Under the pieces are notes generated by a model. That model was not told the origin of the DNA, ran no database searches, and saw only the letters and a program-made list of their open reading frames with translations. Made by a program: the position numbers and the translations under genes. Below, one piece after another: positions 41,189-50,002 of a stretch of 64,000 nucleotides of DNA (position 1 is the first letter of the stretch; each line of letters opens with the position of its first letter). This DNA is from Amycolatopsis anabasis (GTDB lineage Bacteria; Actinomycetota; Actinomycetes; Mycobacteriales; Pseudonocardiaceae). Location of the stretch: positions 62,001 to 126,000 of the forward strand of contig NZ_VTHK01000030.1 of assembly GCF_009765355.1 (NCBI RefSeq), in the 5' to 3' direction.

Positions 41189-41854
41189 GTGGCAGCTAGA
41201 CGGCGGGCGAAACGCGAGGCCACCGGAGCGCGACCTGCTGCTCCGGTGACTCGGGTGCGGATGACCGGTACCGAGCGCAGGCAACAGCTTCTCAACGTGG
41301 CGAGAGAGCTCTTCGCCGAGAAGGGGTTCGACGGCGCCTCGATCGAGGAGATCGCGCACCGGGCGAACGTGTCGAAACCCGTTGTGTACGAGCACTTCGG
41401 CGGTAAGGAAGGGATCTACGCGGTCGTCGTCGACCGGGAGACCCAGTCGCTGCTCGACCGGATGGTGTCCACTTTGCACGGTGGGCATCCGAAGGCGATG
41501 CTCGAACAGGCCGCGGTCGCGCTGCTCAGTTACGTGGAGGATTCGCACGACGGTTTCCGGATACTGGTGCGCGATTCGCCGGTCGCCAGTTCCACCGGGA
41601 CGTTCTCCACTTTGCTCAACGACATCGCGAGTCAGGTCGAACATATTCTCGGGCAGCAGTTCACGGCGCGCGGGTACGACGAGAAGCTGGCCGCGCTGTA
41701 CGCGCAGGCGCTCGTCGGCATGGTGGCCCTGACCGGCCAGTGGTGGCTGGACGCCCGCAAGCCCAAACGCGACGAGGTCGCCGCCCATCTGGTGAACCTG
41801 GCCTGGAACGGCCTGTCCCATCTGGAACACAAACCGAAACTGCGCCTGCACTGA
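41189..41854 (+). CDS. TetR-family regulator next to desaturase
   Basis: A 221-residue regulator. A basic N-terminal stretch (VAARRRAKREATGARPAAPV) precedes the HTH: RRQQLLNVARELFAEKGFDG, then ASIEEIAHRANVSKPVVYEH. The GTG at 41189 follows GGAGGTCTAGG; an internal start near 41264 (MTGTERRQQLL) is possible. It lies in an apparent operon with the desaturase and may sense acyl-CoA, which is an inference from the pairing. Confidence 0.88.
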   Translation: MAARRRAKREATGARPAAPVTRVRMTGTERRQQLLNVARELFAEKGFDGASIEEIAHRANVSKPVVYEHFGGKEGIYAVVVDRETQSLLDRMVSTLHGGHPKAMLEQAAVALLSYVEDSHDGFRILVRDSPVASSTGTFSTLLNDIASQVEHILGQQFTARGYDEKLAALYAQALVGMVALTGQWWLDARKPKRDEVAAHLVNLAWNGLSHLEHKPKLRLH

Positions 41855-41913
41855 TTCAAGGTGTTTGCAAGGTCCACCCCCGAGGGTGTCCGGCAGGGCA
41901 ATCGGGAGGTGTC

Positions 41914-42876
41914 ATGGGGTTCTTCAGGAAGGCGTTCGTGGCGGCGCTGGCGGTGTGCGCCCTCGGCTCGGTCACCGCGTCGGCGGCCGGTGGCAAGTGG
42001 ACGCAACTGGCCGACCAGACCTACGACGAATCGGTCGCGGCCGTGGCGAGGGCGGACACGTCCGGGCGGTACGTCCGGGCACAGTTCGTCGCCTCGCTCG
42101 CGTGGTACGCCGGGCAGAAGGTCGGGTGGCAGGACCAGCGGACCCGGGACTGGCTGGACCGGCTCTACGGGCTGCGCACGCCCACCACGGCCTACGGGCT
42201 CGGGGCGGCCTACGACGCGTATGGCGACGGGACCACGAATCCCGCGACCACGGCCTACACGATCACCGGGGCCTGGCACGTCGGCTGGACCCTGATCGCG
42301 GGGTACGACGGCGGCGGGGTGCCCGCCGACCGGATGCGGGAGATCGCGGGCTGGCTGGACCGGATCCCGCTCGCGGCGGGCGGGAAGTGCGCGGCCTATT
42401 CCGAGCACCGCTACGACGCCGGGAAGCCGTGCGTGTGGAACGTTTCGGCGGCGGGCGCCTGGTTCCTGTGGCAGGCGCAGAAGCGCGGCCTGATCGCGGA
42501 CACCGTGCTGGCGAAGGTCCGGGCCTGGCGGGACCACGTGCGGGGCCACTTCGACGCTGGCTCGGGCGCCTGGACCTACCAGGCGGGCAGTTCGGGCCGC
42601 CAGGACGTGTGGCACAACGCGGCCACCGTCGCGGCGATGAACGAACTCGATCCCAGCATCGGCAAGCCCGCGCTGGCGGGTCACTTCCGGAACTGGCCCG
42701 CCAGCGGCGCGAACGCGGGCCTGCTGCCGTACGACTGCGCGAAGGCCGAGGCCAATTACGCGGCCATCAAGGCGAGTGCGACCAAACCGGTCACCGACCC
42801 GATCGAGATCCTGCAGAGCAGGGCGGGCTACGCCCCGGCGCTGCTGCGGATCGCGCGGGTCTGCGGGGACCAGTAG
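41914..42876 (+). CDS. secreted protein of unknown function
   Basis: A 320-residue protein with a signal peptide (MGFFRKAFVAALAVCALGSV, cleavage near TASAAGG). The mature part is rich in Trp and Tyr (RYVRAQFVASLAWYAGQKVG and AWHVGWTLIAGYDGGG) and has four cysteines. Repeated helical blocks suggest an α/α-barrel-like fold, which is only a guess. The ATG at 41914 has GGGAGG upstream. Convergent with the large BTAD regulator, with an inverted repeat between. Confidence 0.75.
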   Translation: MGFFRKAFVAALAVCALGSVTASAAGGKWTQLADQTYDESVAAVARADTSGRYVRAQFVASLAWYAGQKVGWQDQRTRDWLDRLYGLRTPTTAYGLGAAYDAYGDGTTNPATTAYTITGAWHVGWTLIAGYDGGGVPADRMREIAGWLDRIPLAAGGKCAAYSEHRYDAGKPCVWNVSAAGAWFLWQAQKRGLIADTVLAKVRAWRDHVRGHFDAGSGAWTYQAGSSGRQDVWHNAATVAAMNELDPSIGKPALAGHFRNWPASGANAGLLPYDCAKAEANYAAIKASATKPVTDPIEILQSRAGYAPALLRIARVCGDQ

Positions 42877-42897
42877 GCCTGGGGGGGCCTGGGGGCG

Positions 42898-42934
42898 CGA
42901 GCTCGGCCCGCCACAGGGGAGTGGGCCGAGCTCG
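42898..42934. terminator. inverted repeat between convergent genes
   Basis: CGAGCTCGGCCC (42898-42909) pairs perfectly with GGGCCGAGCTCG (42923-42934) around a 13-base loop. It fills the 61-base gap between the secreted-protein stop and the BTAD-regulator stop. No T-tract. Confidence 0.65.
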
Positions 42935-42937
42935 CCG

Positions 42938-45900
42938 TCACGGTTCGTCGTGGAGGTACTGGCGGCGTTCGGCCGGGGTCGGTTCCCGCGGGTGGCGCTG
43001 CCGGGCGAGGGCGCTGAGCCGATCGGCCGGGACGCACACCTCGCAGGTCCAGGCGTCGGTGGTGCCGTCGCCCCGCCCGACGGTGAGCAGGTTGTCCGCG
43101 CCGAACGCCACGCTGGTGACGGGGGCCGGGACGTGCCGTTCGAACACGACCGGTTCCCGGCGGGTGGCCCAGCGCCACAGGCGCACCTTCGCGTCGTTGC
43201 CGACGCTGGCCAGGAACTGGCCGTCCGGGCTGAACGCCAGCCCGAAGACCAGGCTGTAGTGGCCGGTGAGCAGGACCGGCGCGCCCTCGCCGCGGCTGGG
43301 CCAGACGCGGATCGTGCCGTCGTTGCCCGCGCCCGCGAGGAACGCGCCGTCCGGGCTGAACGCCACGGTCCGCATCCCGTCGGCCCCGGGCAGGATCCGC
43401 GGCGCGCCGGAGCCGGGCAACGACCACACTCGCACGACACCGGTGGCGTCGGCGGCGGCCAACCGGGCGCCGTCCGGGCTGAACGCGACGTCCCGGGCGG
43501 CGCCCCCGCCGGTGTGCAGCACGGTTTCCGGGCCGTTCCCGTCGATCGGCCGGATCCGCACGGTGCCGTCCTCGCCGCCGCTCGCGACGATCCGGCCGTC
43601 CGGTCCGAACGCGACACTCCACACCGGACCTTTATGTCCACTGAGGACAGTGACGGGCCGGTCGCCGTCCCAGACGCGCACCTGGCCGTCGTCGCCCGCG
43701 GTCGCGACCAGCCGCCCGCCCGGGCCGAACGCCACGCCCCGGACCGGACCGCGGTGGCCGCGCAACGGCACCGCGGGCGCGGAGCCGTCGATCCGGTGGA
43801 TCAGCGCGGTCCCGTCTTCGGCCGCGGTGGCCAGCCGCCGCGAATCCGGGCTCAGCGCCACGTCCTGGACGGCTCCGGGGTGCCCGGCCAGGACGCGGAG
43901 TCCCGGTTTCGGGCTGGGATCCCAGAGCCGCACGGTGCCGTCGTCGCCCGCGGTGGCGGCCAGCCGGTCGCCCGGGCCGAACGCCACGGCCCGGATCGGC
44001 CCGCCGTGCCCGCGCAGGACGACCGCGTCCCCGCGGTCCTCGGCCTGCACGACGTGGGCCGTGCGGTCCTGCCCGCCGCTGAGCACGTGCTGCCCGTCCT
44101 GGCCGAACGCCACCGATTTGACGCTGTCCCGGTGGGGCCAGAGCACCACCGGCGGCCCGTCATCCGCCGCGGGCCAGATCCGGATCCGGCCGTCCGCGCC
44201 ACCCGCGGCGACGCGCCCGCCGTCCGGGCTGAAGGCGACGGCCGCGACCGGGCCACCGGGATCGGCCCGGACGGCGAGGGCGCGTGCGCTCGCCGGATCC
44301 CAGACGCGCACGGTGCCGTCCGCGCCGGAACTGGCCACCCGCGCACCCCGCGGATCGAACGCGACGCCCAGCACCTTGCCCGCGTGGCCGGTCAGGATCG
44401 CGGGTTCCCCGGTGCCGTCGGCGGTTCGGACGCGCACGGTTCCGTCGGCGCCCGCGCTGGCGACTCGCGTGCCGTCCGGGCTGAAGGCGACGGCGGCCAC
44501 CGCGCCCTGGTGGCCGGTCAGGATCGCGGGTTCCCCGGTGCCGTCGGCGCGCCGGACGCGCACGGTTCCGTCGGCACCGGCGCTGGCGACTCGCGTGCCG
44601 TCCGGGCTGAAGGCGACGGCGAGCGCGGGACCCCGGTGACCGGTGAGCACGACCGGCTCGCGGTCGCGGGCGACCGGCCAGATCCGCACGGTTCCGTCGG
44701 CGCCCGCCCCGGCCACCCGGGCGCCGTCCGGGCTGACGTCGACCCCCAGGACCGGCCCCTGGTGACCGGTGAAGGTGGCCCGCACCCGGGATTCCACCAG
44801 CGACTGGGCGAGCACGGCCTGAGCCGGTTCGCTCGGCTCGCGTTCGACCGCCTTTCCGGCCAGTGCCAAGGAGAGTTCGGGATCCAGCGGCAGCAGGTTC
44901 CGGGCGTCGGCGATCAGCTGGCCCACCCGTGCCTGGTTGCGTTCGCGTGCCGCGCGATCGGCCTGCACCAGCGCGACCGAGGTGAGCACGAGCAGGACCA
45001 CCAGGGCGGCGCCGAGCCCGGCGAGCGCGGCGTGGATCCGGCGGCGGCGCGCGGTGAGTTCCCGTTCCGCGTGGCGCCGGCTCGCGGTGAGGAAAGCCCG
45101 TTCCACGTCGTTGAGCCGATCGGTCGCGCGGTCGCGCCACAGGGCCAGCCGGGAACCGCGGTAGAGCATGCCCTCGTCCCGGCCGTGCTGGTCCCATTCC
45201 AGCGCGTGCTCGGTCAGGCGGCGGTGGGCCCGGAGCAGTTCGCGGTCCTCGTTGATCCAGTTCCGCAGGGTCGGCCAGCCCCGGATCAGGCTCTCGTGGG
45301 TGACGGTCACGGTGTCCTCGTCGAGGCTGATCAGCCGGGCGTCGGCCAGATGCGCGAGCACCTCGGCGACCTCGCCGGAATCGGCCCGGCCGAGCAGTTC
45401 GCGGCGGTGGGCGCGCCGCCGGGTGTCCTCGGGGCCTTCCCCGGGAACGGTCAGCCGCAGGAAGACCTCGCGCGCGATCGCCCGCTGCCCGGGGTCGAGA
45501 CCGGCGTAGACCTCGTCCGCGCTCTGCGCGATGGCGCCGCGGACGCCGCCCGCCCGGACGTAGTGGCCGACGGTGAGCACGTCGCCGTCCCGGCGCCGCC
45601 AGGTTTCCAGCAGCGCGTGGGAGATCAGCGGCAGCGCCGCGGGTTCGCCGAGCACGTCGGCCAGCACGGTTTCGACCAGCGCCGGTTCCACGGTCAGCCC
45701 GGCGAACCGGGCGGGCTCTTCGATCACCGCGCGCAGGCAGGCTTCCGCCATCGGCCCGACGAGCACCTGCTGGTCGCGCAACAGGGCGATGAGCGCGGGG
45801 AACTCCGCGCACGAGGGGTAGAAGTCGGCGCGCACGCCGAGGACGACCCGGGCGGGGACGGACGGGGTGTTCACGACCGAGAGGAGCGCCTCGATGAAGT

Positions 45901-47194
45901 GCGCCCGTTCCTGGTCGTCCGCGCACAGGGTGAAGATCTCCTCGAACTGGTCGATCAGCAGCAGGGCCGCCGATCCGGTGGTCCCGGACCCGCGCAGCAG
46001 CGGGCCGAGGCAGGCCGGATCGGCGGTCAGGTTCCGGTGCAGCGCGGCCGCGGGCGTGCCGGTGGCCGCGGCGAGGCGGGCGGCGAGTTCGCGCAGCGGG
46101 TGCTCGCCCGGGGTGAGCAGGACGGACGTCCAGCCGGTGAACCCGGGCACCCGGTCCGCGCGGATCGCGGCGAGCAGGCCCGCCCGCAGCAGCGAGGACT
46201 TGCCGCTGCCGGACGGCCCGAACACCGCGAGGAACCGCTGGTCCGCCAGGCGGCCCAGGAGTTCGTCCAGCAGGGCCTGGCGGCCGAAGAAGCGCGCGGC
46301 GTCCTCGGCCTGGAAGGTGCGCAGGCCCAGGTAGGGGGCCTCGCCCGCCGGGACGCGGCGCTCCGGCGGCGCGGATCGCACCGGTTCGGCGGCCGGGGCC
46401 GGAACTTCCCGGGAATCCGGTGTCCAGGACGGTGCGAAACCGAGATCGGCGGCCGGTGGGGTGGCCGCGGACCGGATGCGCCGGTGCAGTTCCTGCAGGG
46501 CGGGCCCCGGTTCCACGTCGAGTTCGCCGTCCAGCCGCCGGTGCAGCGCGGCGTAGGTGGCCAGCGCCTCGGCCGGCCGGCCCTGCCGCCACAGGGAAAC
46601 CATGAGCTGACCGACGAGCGGTTCGGCCAGCGGGCTTTCCCCGAGTTCGCGTTCGAGCCGTTCGCCCGCTTCGGCGTACCGCCCGAGGTCGATCATCGCC
46701 TGGCCCCACGCGGCGCACACCCGGACGCGTTGCCGCCGCAGGCTTTCCCGGATCTCCTCGGCCCACCGGCCGGCGAGGTCCTGCAGCGGTGGCCCGCCCC
46801 AGAGTTCGAGGGCCTGGTGCAGCAGTTCGGCCCGCTCGGCGGCATCCGCGACGTCGCGGGCCCGGCGGGTGAGCGCCTCGAACCGGTGCAGATCGATCCG
46901 CTCGGCGGGGCAGTCCAGCAGGTAGCAGCCGCCCCGCTGCCGGATCGCGATCTCCGGGCCGGTCCGCGCGTCGCGCAGGATCCGCCGCAGCCTGCTGATG
47001 TAGCTGTAGAGCGCGCCGCGGACCTGGGTCGGCGGATCCTCGCCCCAGACCCGGTCGATCAGCGATTCGACCGGATGCGGGCGGCCCGCGCCGATCAGGA
47101 GCACGGCCAGCACGCAGCGCTGCTTGGCCGAGCCCAGCGCCACCCGGCGATCATCGACCCACATTTCCAACGGGCCCAGGACCCGGAATTCCAT
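42938..47194 (-). CDS. BTAD - STAND ATPase - WD40 regulator with a membrane helix
   Basis: A 1418-residue protein. Order: a SARP/AfsR-type winged helix (about 1-95, GALYSYISRLRRIL), a BTAD helical domain (about 100-250), and an nSTAND1-type NTPase with P-loop GPSGSGKSSLLRAG near 330 and Walker B ALLLIDQFEEIFTL near 415. A hydrophobic helix near 705-730 is followed by 14 WD40 repeats (about 800-1418), each about 42 residues, enough for two seven-bladed propellers. It is probably a signal-gated transcription regulator held at or near the membrane, but the signal and targets are unknown. The ATG at 47194 has GGGGGAG upstream; an upstream in-frame start lacks this. Within the WD40 part, repeats 2 and 3 are nearly identical in DNA. 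Confidence 0.9.
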   Translation of the reverse strand: MEFRVLGPLEMWVDDRRVALGSAKQRCVLAVLLIGAGRPHPVESLIDRVWGEDPPTQVRGALYSYISRLRRILRDARTGPEIAIRQRGGCYLLDCPAERIDLHRFEALTRRARDVADAAERAELLHQALELWGGPPLQDLAGRWAEEIRESLRRQRVRVCAAWGQAMIDLGRYAEAGERLERELGESPLAEPLVGQLMVSLWRQGRPAEALATYAALHRRLDGELDVEPGPALQELHRRIRSAATPPAADLGFAPSWTPDSREVPAPAAEPVRSAPPERRVPAGEAPYLGLRTFQAEDAARFFGRQALLDELLGRLADQRFLAVFGPSGSGKSSLLRAGLLAAIRADRVPGFTGWTSVLLTPGEHPLRELAARLAAATGTPAAALHRNLTADPACLGPLLRGSGTTGSAALLLIDQFEEIFTLCADDQERAHFIEALLSVVNTPSVPARVVLGVRADFYPSCAEFPALIALLRDQQVLVGPMAEACLRAVIEEPARFAGLTVEPALVETVLADVLGEPAALPLISHALLETWRRRDGDVLTVGHYVRAGGVRGAIAQSADEVYAGLDPGQRAIAREVFLRLTVPGEGPEDTRRRAHRRELLGRADSGEVAEVLAHLADARLISLDEDTVTVTHESLIRGWPTLRNWINEDRELLRAHRRLTEHALEWDQHGRDEGMLYRGSRLALWRDRATDRLNDVERAFLTASRRHAERELTARRRRIHAALAGLGAALVVLLVLTSVALVQADRAARERNQARVGQLIADARNLLPLDPELSLALAGKAVEREPSEPAQAVLAQSLVESRVRATFTGHQGPVLGVDVSPDGARVAGAGADGTVRIWPVARDREPVVLTGHRGPALAVAFSPDGTRVASAGADGTVRVRRADGTGEPAILTGHQGAVAAVAFSPDGTRVASAGADGTVRVRTADGTGEPAILTGHAGKVLGVAFDPRGARVASSGADGTVRVWDPASARALAVRADPGGPVAAVAFSPDGGRVAAGGADGRIRIWPAADDGPPVVLWPHRDSVKSVAFGQDGQHVLSGGQDRTAHVVQAEDRGDAVVLRGHGGPIRAVAFGPGDRLAATAGDDGTVRLWDPSPKPGLRVLAGHPGAVQDVALSPDSRRLATAAEDGTALIHRIDGSAPAVPLRGHRGPVRGVAFGPGGRLVATAGDDGQVRVWDGDRPVTVLSGHKGPVWSVAFGPDGRIVASGGEDGTVRIRPIDGNGPETVLHTGGGAARDVAFSPDGARLAAADATGVVRVWSLPGSGAPRILPGADGMRTVAFSPDGAFLAGAGNDGTIRVWPSRGEGAPVLLTGHYSLVFGLAFSPDGQFLASVGNDAKVRLWRWATRREPVVFERHVPAPVTSVAFGADNLLTVGRGDGTTDAWTCEVCVPADRLSALARQRHPREPTPAERRQYLHDEP
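44384..44623. repeat. near-identical 126-bp tandem duplication inside WD40 coding region
   Basis: Two units of period 126 bases (42 codons, one WD40 blade) begin at 44384 and 44510, both with GTGGCCGGTCAGGATCGCGG. They differ at only a few positions. Neighbouring blades are much less alike, so this blade pair duplicated or was homogenised recently. Confidence 0.85.
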
Positions 47195-47328
47195 CGCTCG
47201 ACTCCCCCAACCGCGCGGCGGCCGCCTCCCCGGCGCCAATTAAAACCCGGCGACCGGGAAAAGGGATGATTATCACCCGTTCGGAGGGGAGACGTGGAGT
47301 TTTGTGCGCAGCGCGAACGATTGACCCG
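47195..47328. other. gap upstream of the BTAD regulator
   Basis: Holds the promoter of the leftward BTAD gene. A short AT-rich stretch (CCAATTAAAACC near 47236) is the only candidate -10 or -35 zone. The MarR stop at 47329 marks its other end. No gene is seen. Confidence 0.35.
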
Positions 47329-47862
47329 CTAACTCTCCACTCGTTCGGTCAAATCCGCGAGCAGCACGCGGAGGAGATCGGCGAGTTGCTCGCGCTGGTC
47401 CGCCGAAAGCGCGGAGAGCAGGGATTCCTCGTGCCGCAGCAGATCGTCCACGGTCCGTTCGATGAGGGCGTGGCCGCGGTCGGTCAGTTCGACCAGCACA
47501 CCGCGGCCGTCCGCACCGGACCGCACCCGCCGCACCAGGCCGTCGCGTTCGGCGCGGGCCACCCGCTGGGAGATCGCGCCCGCGCTGACCAGGGCGCGCC
47601 GGGCCAGTTCGCCGGAGGCCAGCCGGTAGGGCGGGCCAGCGCGGCGCAGGGTGCTGAGCAGGTCGCGGGTGGCGGCGTCCATCTCGAGGCGGATCATCGT
47701 CCGCCGCCGGTCCTCGTCCAGCAGTTTCGCGATCCGCCAGATGCGCGTGATCACGCCGATCGACGACACCGGCGTGCCGGGACGTTCGCGCAGCCAGGCC
47801 CGCTGGATCGCGTCCACCTCGTCGCTTGACGGTTTCCCGGAGCCGGGCGTAGCGTCGCTCAT
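47329..47862 (-). CDS. MarR-family regulator
   Basis: A 177-residue winged-helix regulator. The DNA-binding core is DLLSTLRRAGPPYRLASGEL, then ARRALVSAGAISQRVARAER, DGLVRRVRSGADGRGVLVEL and TDRGHALIERTV. The N-terminal 50 residues are longer than in small MarR proteins. It is divergent from an SDR gene; a palindrome in the 32-base gap begins 5 bases beyond its start, so autorepression and control of the SDR gene are likely. Confidence 0.92.
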   Translation of the reverse strand: MSDATPGSGKPSSDEVDAIQRAWLRERPGTPVSSIGVITRIWRIAKLLDEDRRRTMIRLEMDAATRDLLSTLRRAGPPYRLASGELARRALVSAGAISQRVARAERDGLVRRVRSGADGRGVLVELTDRGHALIERTVDDLLRHEESLLSALSADQREQLADLLRVLLADLTERVES

Positions 47863-47866
47863 GTAG

Positions 47867-47881
47867 TTACTTTAACAGTAA
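47867..47881. promoter_or_regulatory. MarR operator candidate
   Basis: TTACT (47867-47871) and AGTAA (47877-47881) flank TTAAC, inside an AT-rich 32-base gap between the MarR and SDR start codons. The site would overlap both promoters. Confidence 0.55.
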
Positions 47882-47894
47882 AGGACTTGGGGTT

Positions 47895-48626
47895 TTGACT
47901 GAGGCAAGAGAAGTCGTGGTCACCGGTGGCGGGACGGGAATCGGTTACGCGATCGCCGCCCGATTCGCGAAGCTGGGCGACCGGGTGACCATCACCGGGC
48001 GGCGCGAACAGGTGCTCGCCGAGGCGGCGATGTTGCTGGGCGCGAAGTACGTCGCCTTCGACGCCGCCGATCCGGCCGCGGTCACCGGCGCGCTCGCGGA
48101 CCTGCCCGCGACCGTCGACGTCCTGGTGAACAACGCGGGCGGGAACACCGATCTGCGGGCGGAAAGCCCCGCGGAAACCGATCTCGCGGCGCTCGCCGCG
48201 GGCTGGCGGGCGAATTTCGACGCCAACGTGCTCTCCGCGGTTCTGGTGACCGCCGCGCTGACCCCGCGGCTGGCCGACCACGCGCGGCTGGTCACCATCG
48301 GCTCGATCGCCGCCCGCACGGGCGCGGGTTCCTACGGCGCGGCGAAGGCGGCGGTGGAGGCGTGGAACGCCGAACTGGCGACCACCCTCGGCCCGCGCGG
48401 CATCACCGCGAACGTCGTGGCGCCCGGGCTGATCGTGGACACCGAGTTCTTCCACGGCAAACTCAGCGACGAACTCCGGACCAAGCTGGTCGAGAACACC
48501 CGCACCAAACGCCCCGGCGAACCCGACGACATCGCGGAAACCGTCGCCTTCCTCGCCTCCCCGGGCGCCCGGCACGTCACCGGCCAGATCCTCCACGTCA
48601 ACGGCGGCGCCCACCTCGGCCACTGA
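47895..48626 (+). CDS. short-chain dehydrogenase/reductase
   Basis: A 243-residue classical SDR. The cofactor motif is VVVTGGGTGIGYAIAARF, then DVLVNNAGGN; the catalytic Ser is in TIGSIAARTGAGSY and the Tyr-x3-Lys in SYGAAKAAVEAW. The C-terminal GQILHVNGGAHLG is typical. Substrate unknown. The start is a TTG at 47895, the only codon in place before the conserved strand, with AAAGGA upstream. Divergent from the MarR gene. Confidence 0.9.
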   Translation: MTEAREVVVTGGGTGIGYAIAARFAKLGDRVTITGRREQVLAEAAMLLGAKYVAFDAADPAAVTGALADLPATVDVLVNNAGGNTDLRAESPAETDLAALAAGWRANFDANVLSAVLVTAALTPRLADHARLVTIGSIAARTGAGSYGAAKAAVEAWNAELATTLGPRGITANVVAPGLIVDTEFFHGKLSDELRTKLVENTRTKRPGEPDDIAETVAFLASPGARHVTGQILHVNGGAHLGH

Positions 48627-48641
48627 TCCGCGAGTCGCACA

Positions 48642-48726
48642 GCTTTCATGAGGGGACCCCTCCGGACAAATTTTGTCTGGAGGGGTCCCCTCATGAAAGC
48701 CGGTGTTAGGAGGGGACCCCTCATGA
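48642..48726. terminator. 59-bp inverted repeat plus a partial extra copy (family F)
   Basis: The left arm (48642-48670) begins GCTTTCATGAGGGGACCCCT and the right arm (48672-48700) ends AGGGGTCCCCTCATGAAAGC; 29-base arms with one mismatch and a 1-base centre. A shorter related copy AGGAGGGGACCCCTCATGAC follows at 48708-48726. It lies between the convergent SDR and sugar-dehydrogenase genes. Confidence 0.85.
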
Positions 48727-48733
48727 CATCTGA

Positions 48734-49927
48734 TCAGGCGGGGGTGACGCGGAGGAGTTTGTCGTTGCCGCCGCTGGAGGTGGTGACGTAGAGGGCGCCG
48801 TCCGGGCCGGTGCGGGCGGCGCGCAGGCGGCCGTACTTGTCGTCGAACTCGCGCGGCAGCCACACCTCGGTCACCTGGCCGCCACCGTCCACGGTGAACA
48901 TCAGCAGCTTCTGGCCCTTGAGGGCGACCACGGCCAGCCGCCCGTCGAGCGGGCCCCATTGCGGCCCGGACACGAAGGCCGCGCCGCAGATGGCCTCGGT
49001 GATCCCGCCGCTGGTCCACAGTGGACGGATGGCGTCCGGGAACCGGTCGGTGTCGGTCATCGGGACGCTCTCGTCGTAGGAGTCCTCGGTGCCGCCGCGG
49101 GACGGGTCCCAGCCGTAGTTGCCGCCCTTGCGCAGCGGGTTGATCTCGTCGTTCACCGTCGGCCCGTGCTCGGACAGGAAGACCTGATCGGTGCCCGGCC
49201 GCACCGCGACCCCCTGGACGTTGCGGTTCCCGTAGGTGTAGAGCCGCTGCTCGTTCGGATCGGGGGAACCGGCGAACGGGTTGTCGGGCAATCCCTTCCC
49301 GGTGTTCAGGTCGATCCGCAGCACCTTGCCGCCGAGGCTGTGCCGGTCCTGCGCGATCGCCGGGCGGGCCGAGTCGCCGGTGCCGACGAGCAGCGCGCCG
49401 TCCGGCGCCAGGGTCGGGCGGCATCCCGAATGCCGCCCGCTCGGGTTGACCGGCAGCCCGGTCAGCAGGTCCCCGGCGCGCGCCGCGCTCCGGCCGTCGG
49501 GTGCCAGCGTCCAGGTCACCAGCCGGACGTCCACCGCGCGGCCGCCCTCGGTGTGCGTCTGGCAGGTGGTGAACCGCCGCGAACGCTCGAAGTCGGGATG
49601 CACCACCAAGCCCATCAGCCCGCCCTCGCCCCGCACCAGCACGTCCCCGAAGTCCGCGGCCACCTCGGTGACCGCGGAACCGGGTGCGGTCCCGGCGAGC
49701 AGGGCGAGCCGCCCGGGCCGCTGGGTCACCAGCACCTTGCCGTCGGGCAGGAAGCCGATGTCCCAGCCGTGTTCCAGGCCGCCGGTGACCTCGTCCACCC
49801 GCAGCGCGACGGCACCGGGCGGCGCGGTCGGCACGGTCGCGGCGGATGGCCTCGCGGACGCGGGCGGCTCGGCGGTGCACCCGGACGCGACGGCCACCAG
49901 GCAGAGCAGGGGCACGATCTTGCGCAT
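48734..49927 (-). CDS. PQQ-dependent sugar dehydrogenase-like lipoprotein
   Basis: A 397-residue exported lipoprotein; lipobox VASGC at about residues 13-17. The mature domain is a GSDH/sorbosone dehydrogenase β-propeller: VTGGLEHGWDIGFLPDGKVL, GLMGLVVHPDFERSRRF, DQVFLSEHGPTVNDEINPLR with KGGNYGWDPSRGG. These blocks include the usual catalytic His and PQQ-contact positions. It may oxidise aldose sugars, but many members have no proven activity. Convergent with the SDR gene. Confidence 0.9.
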   Translation of the reverse strand: MRKIVPLLCLVAVASGCTAEPPASARPSAATVPTAPPGAVALRVDEVTGGLEHGWDIGFLPDGKVLVTQRPGRLALLAGTAPGSAVTEVAADFGDVLVRGEGGLMGLVVHPDFERSRRFTTCQTHTEGGRAVDVRLVTWTLAPDGRSAARAGDLLTGLPVNPSGRHSGCRPTLAPDGALLVGTGDSARPAIAQDRHSLGGKVLRIDLNTGKGLPDNPFAGSPDPNEQRLYTYGNRNVQGVAVRPGTDQVFLSEHGPTVNDEINPLRKGGNYGWDPSRGGTEDSYDESVPMTDTDRFPDAIRPLWTSGGITEAICGAAFVSGPQWGPLDGRLAVVALKGQKLLMFTVDGGGQVTEVWLPREFDDKYGRLRAARTGPDGALYVTTSSGGNDKLLRVTPA

Positions 49928-50002
49928 ACGACCGATTGTCCCCGCTCCGCCCGGTTTTCACCCCCGGCGGATCGTTTCCACCGCGGATTTCCAGGGAATC
50001 GC

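Noticed and set aside
42776..47269. A 1497-codon rightward open frame opposite the BTAD regulator
   Set aside because: It is the mirror of a repetitive GC-rich gene; its translation is low-complexity and matches no family.
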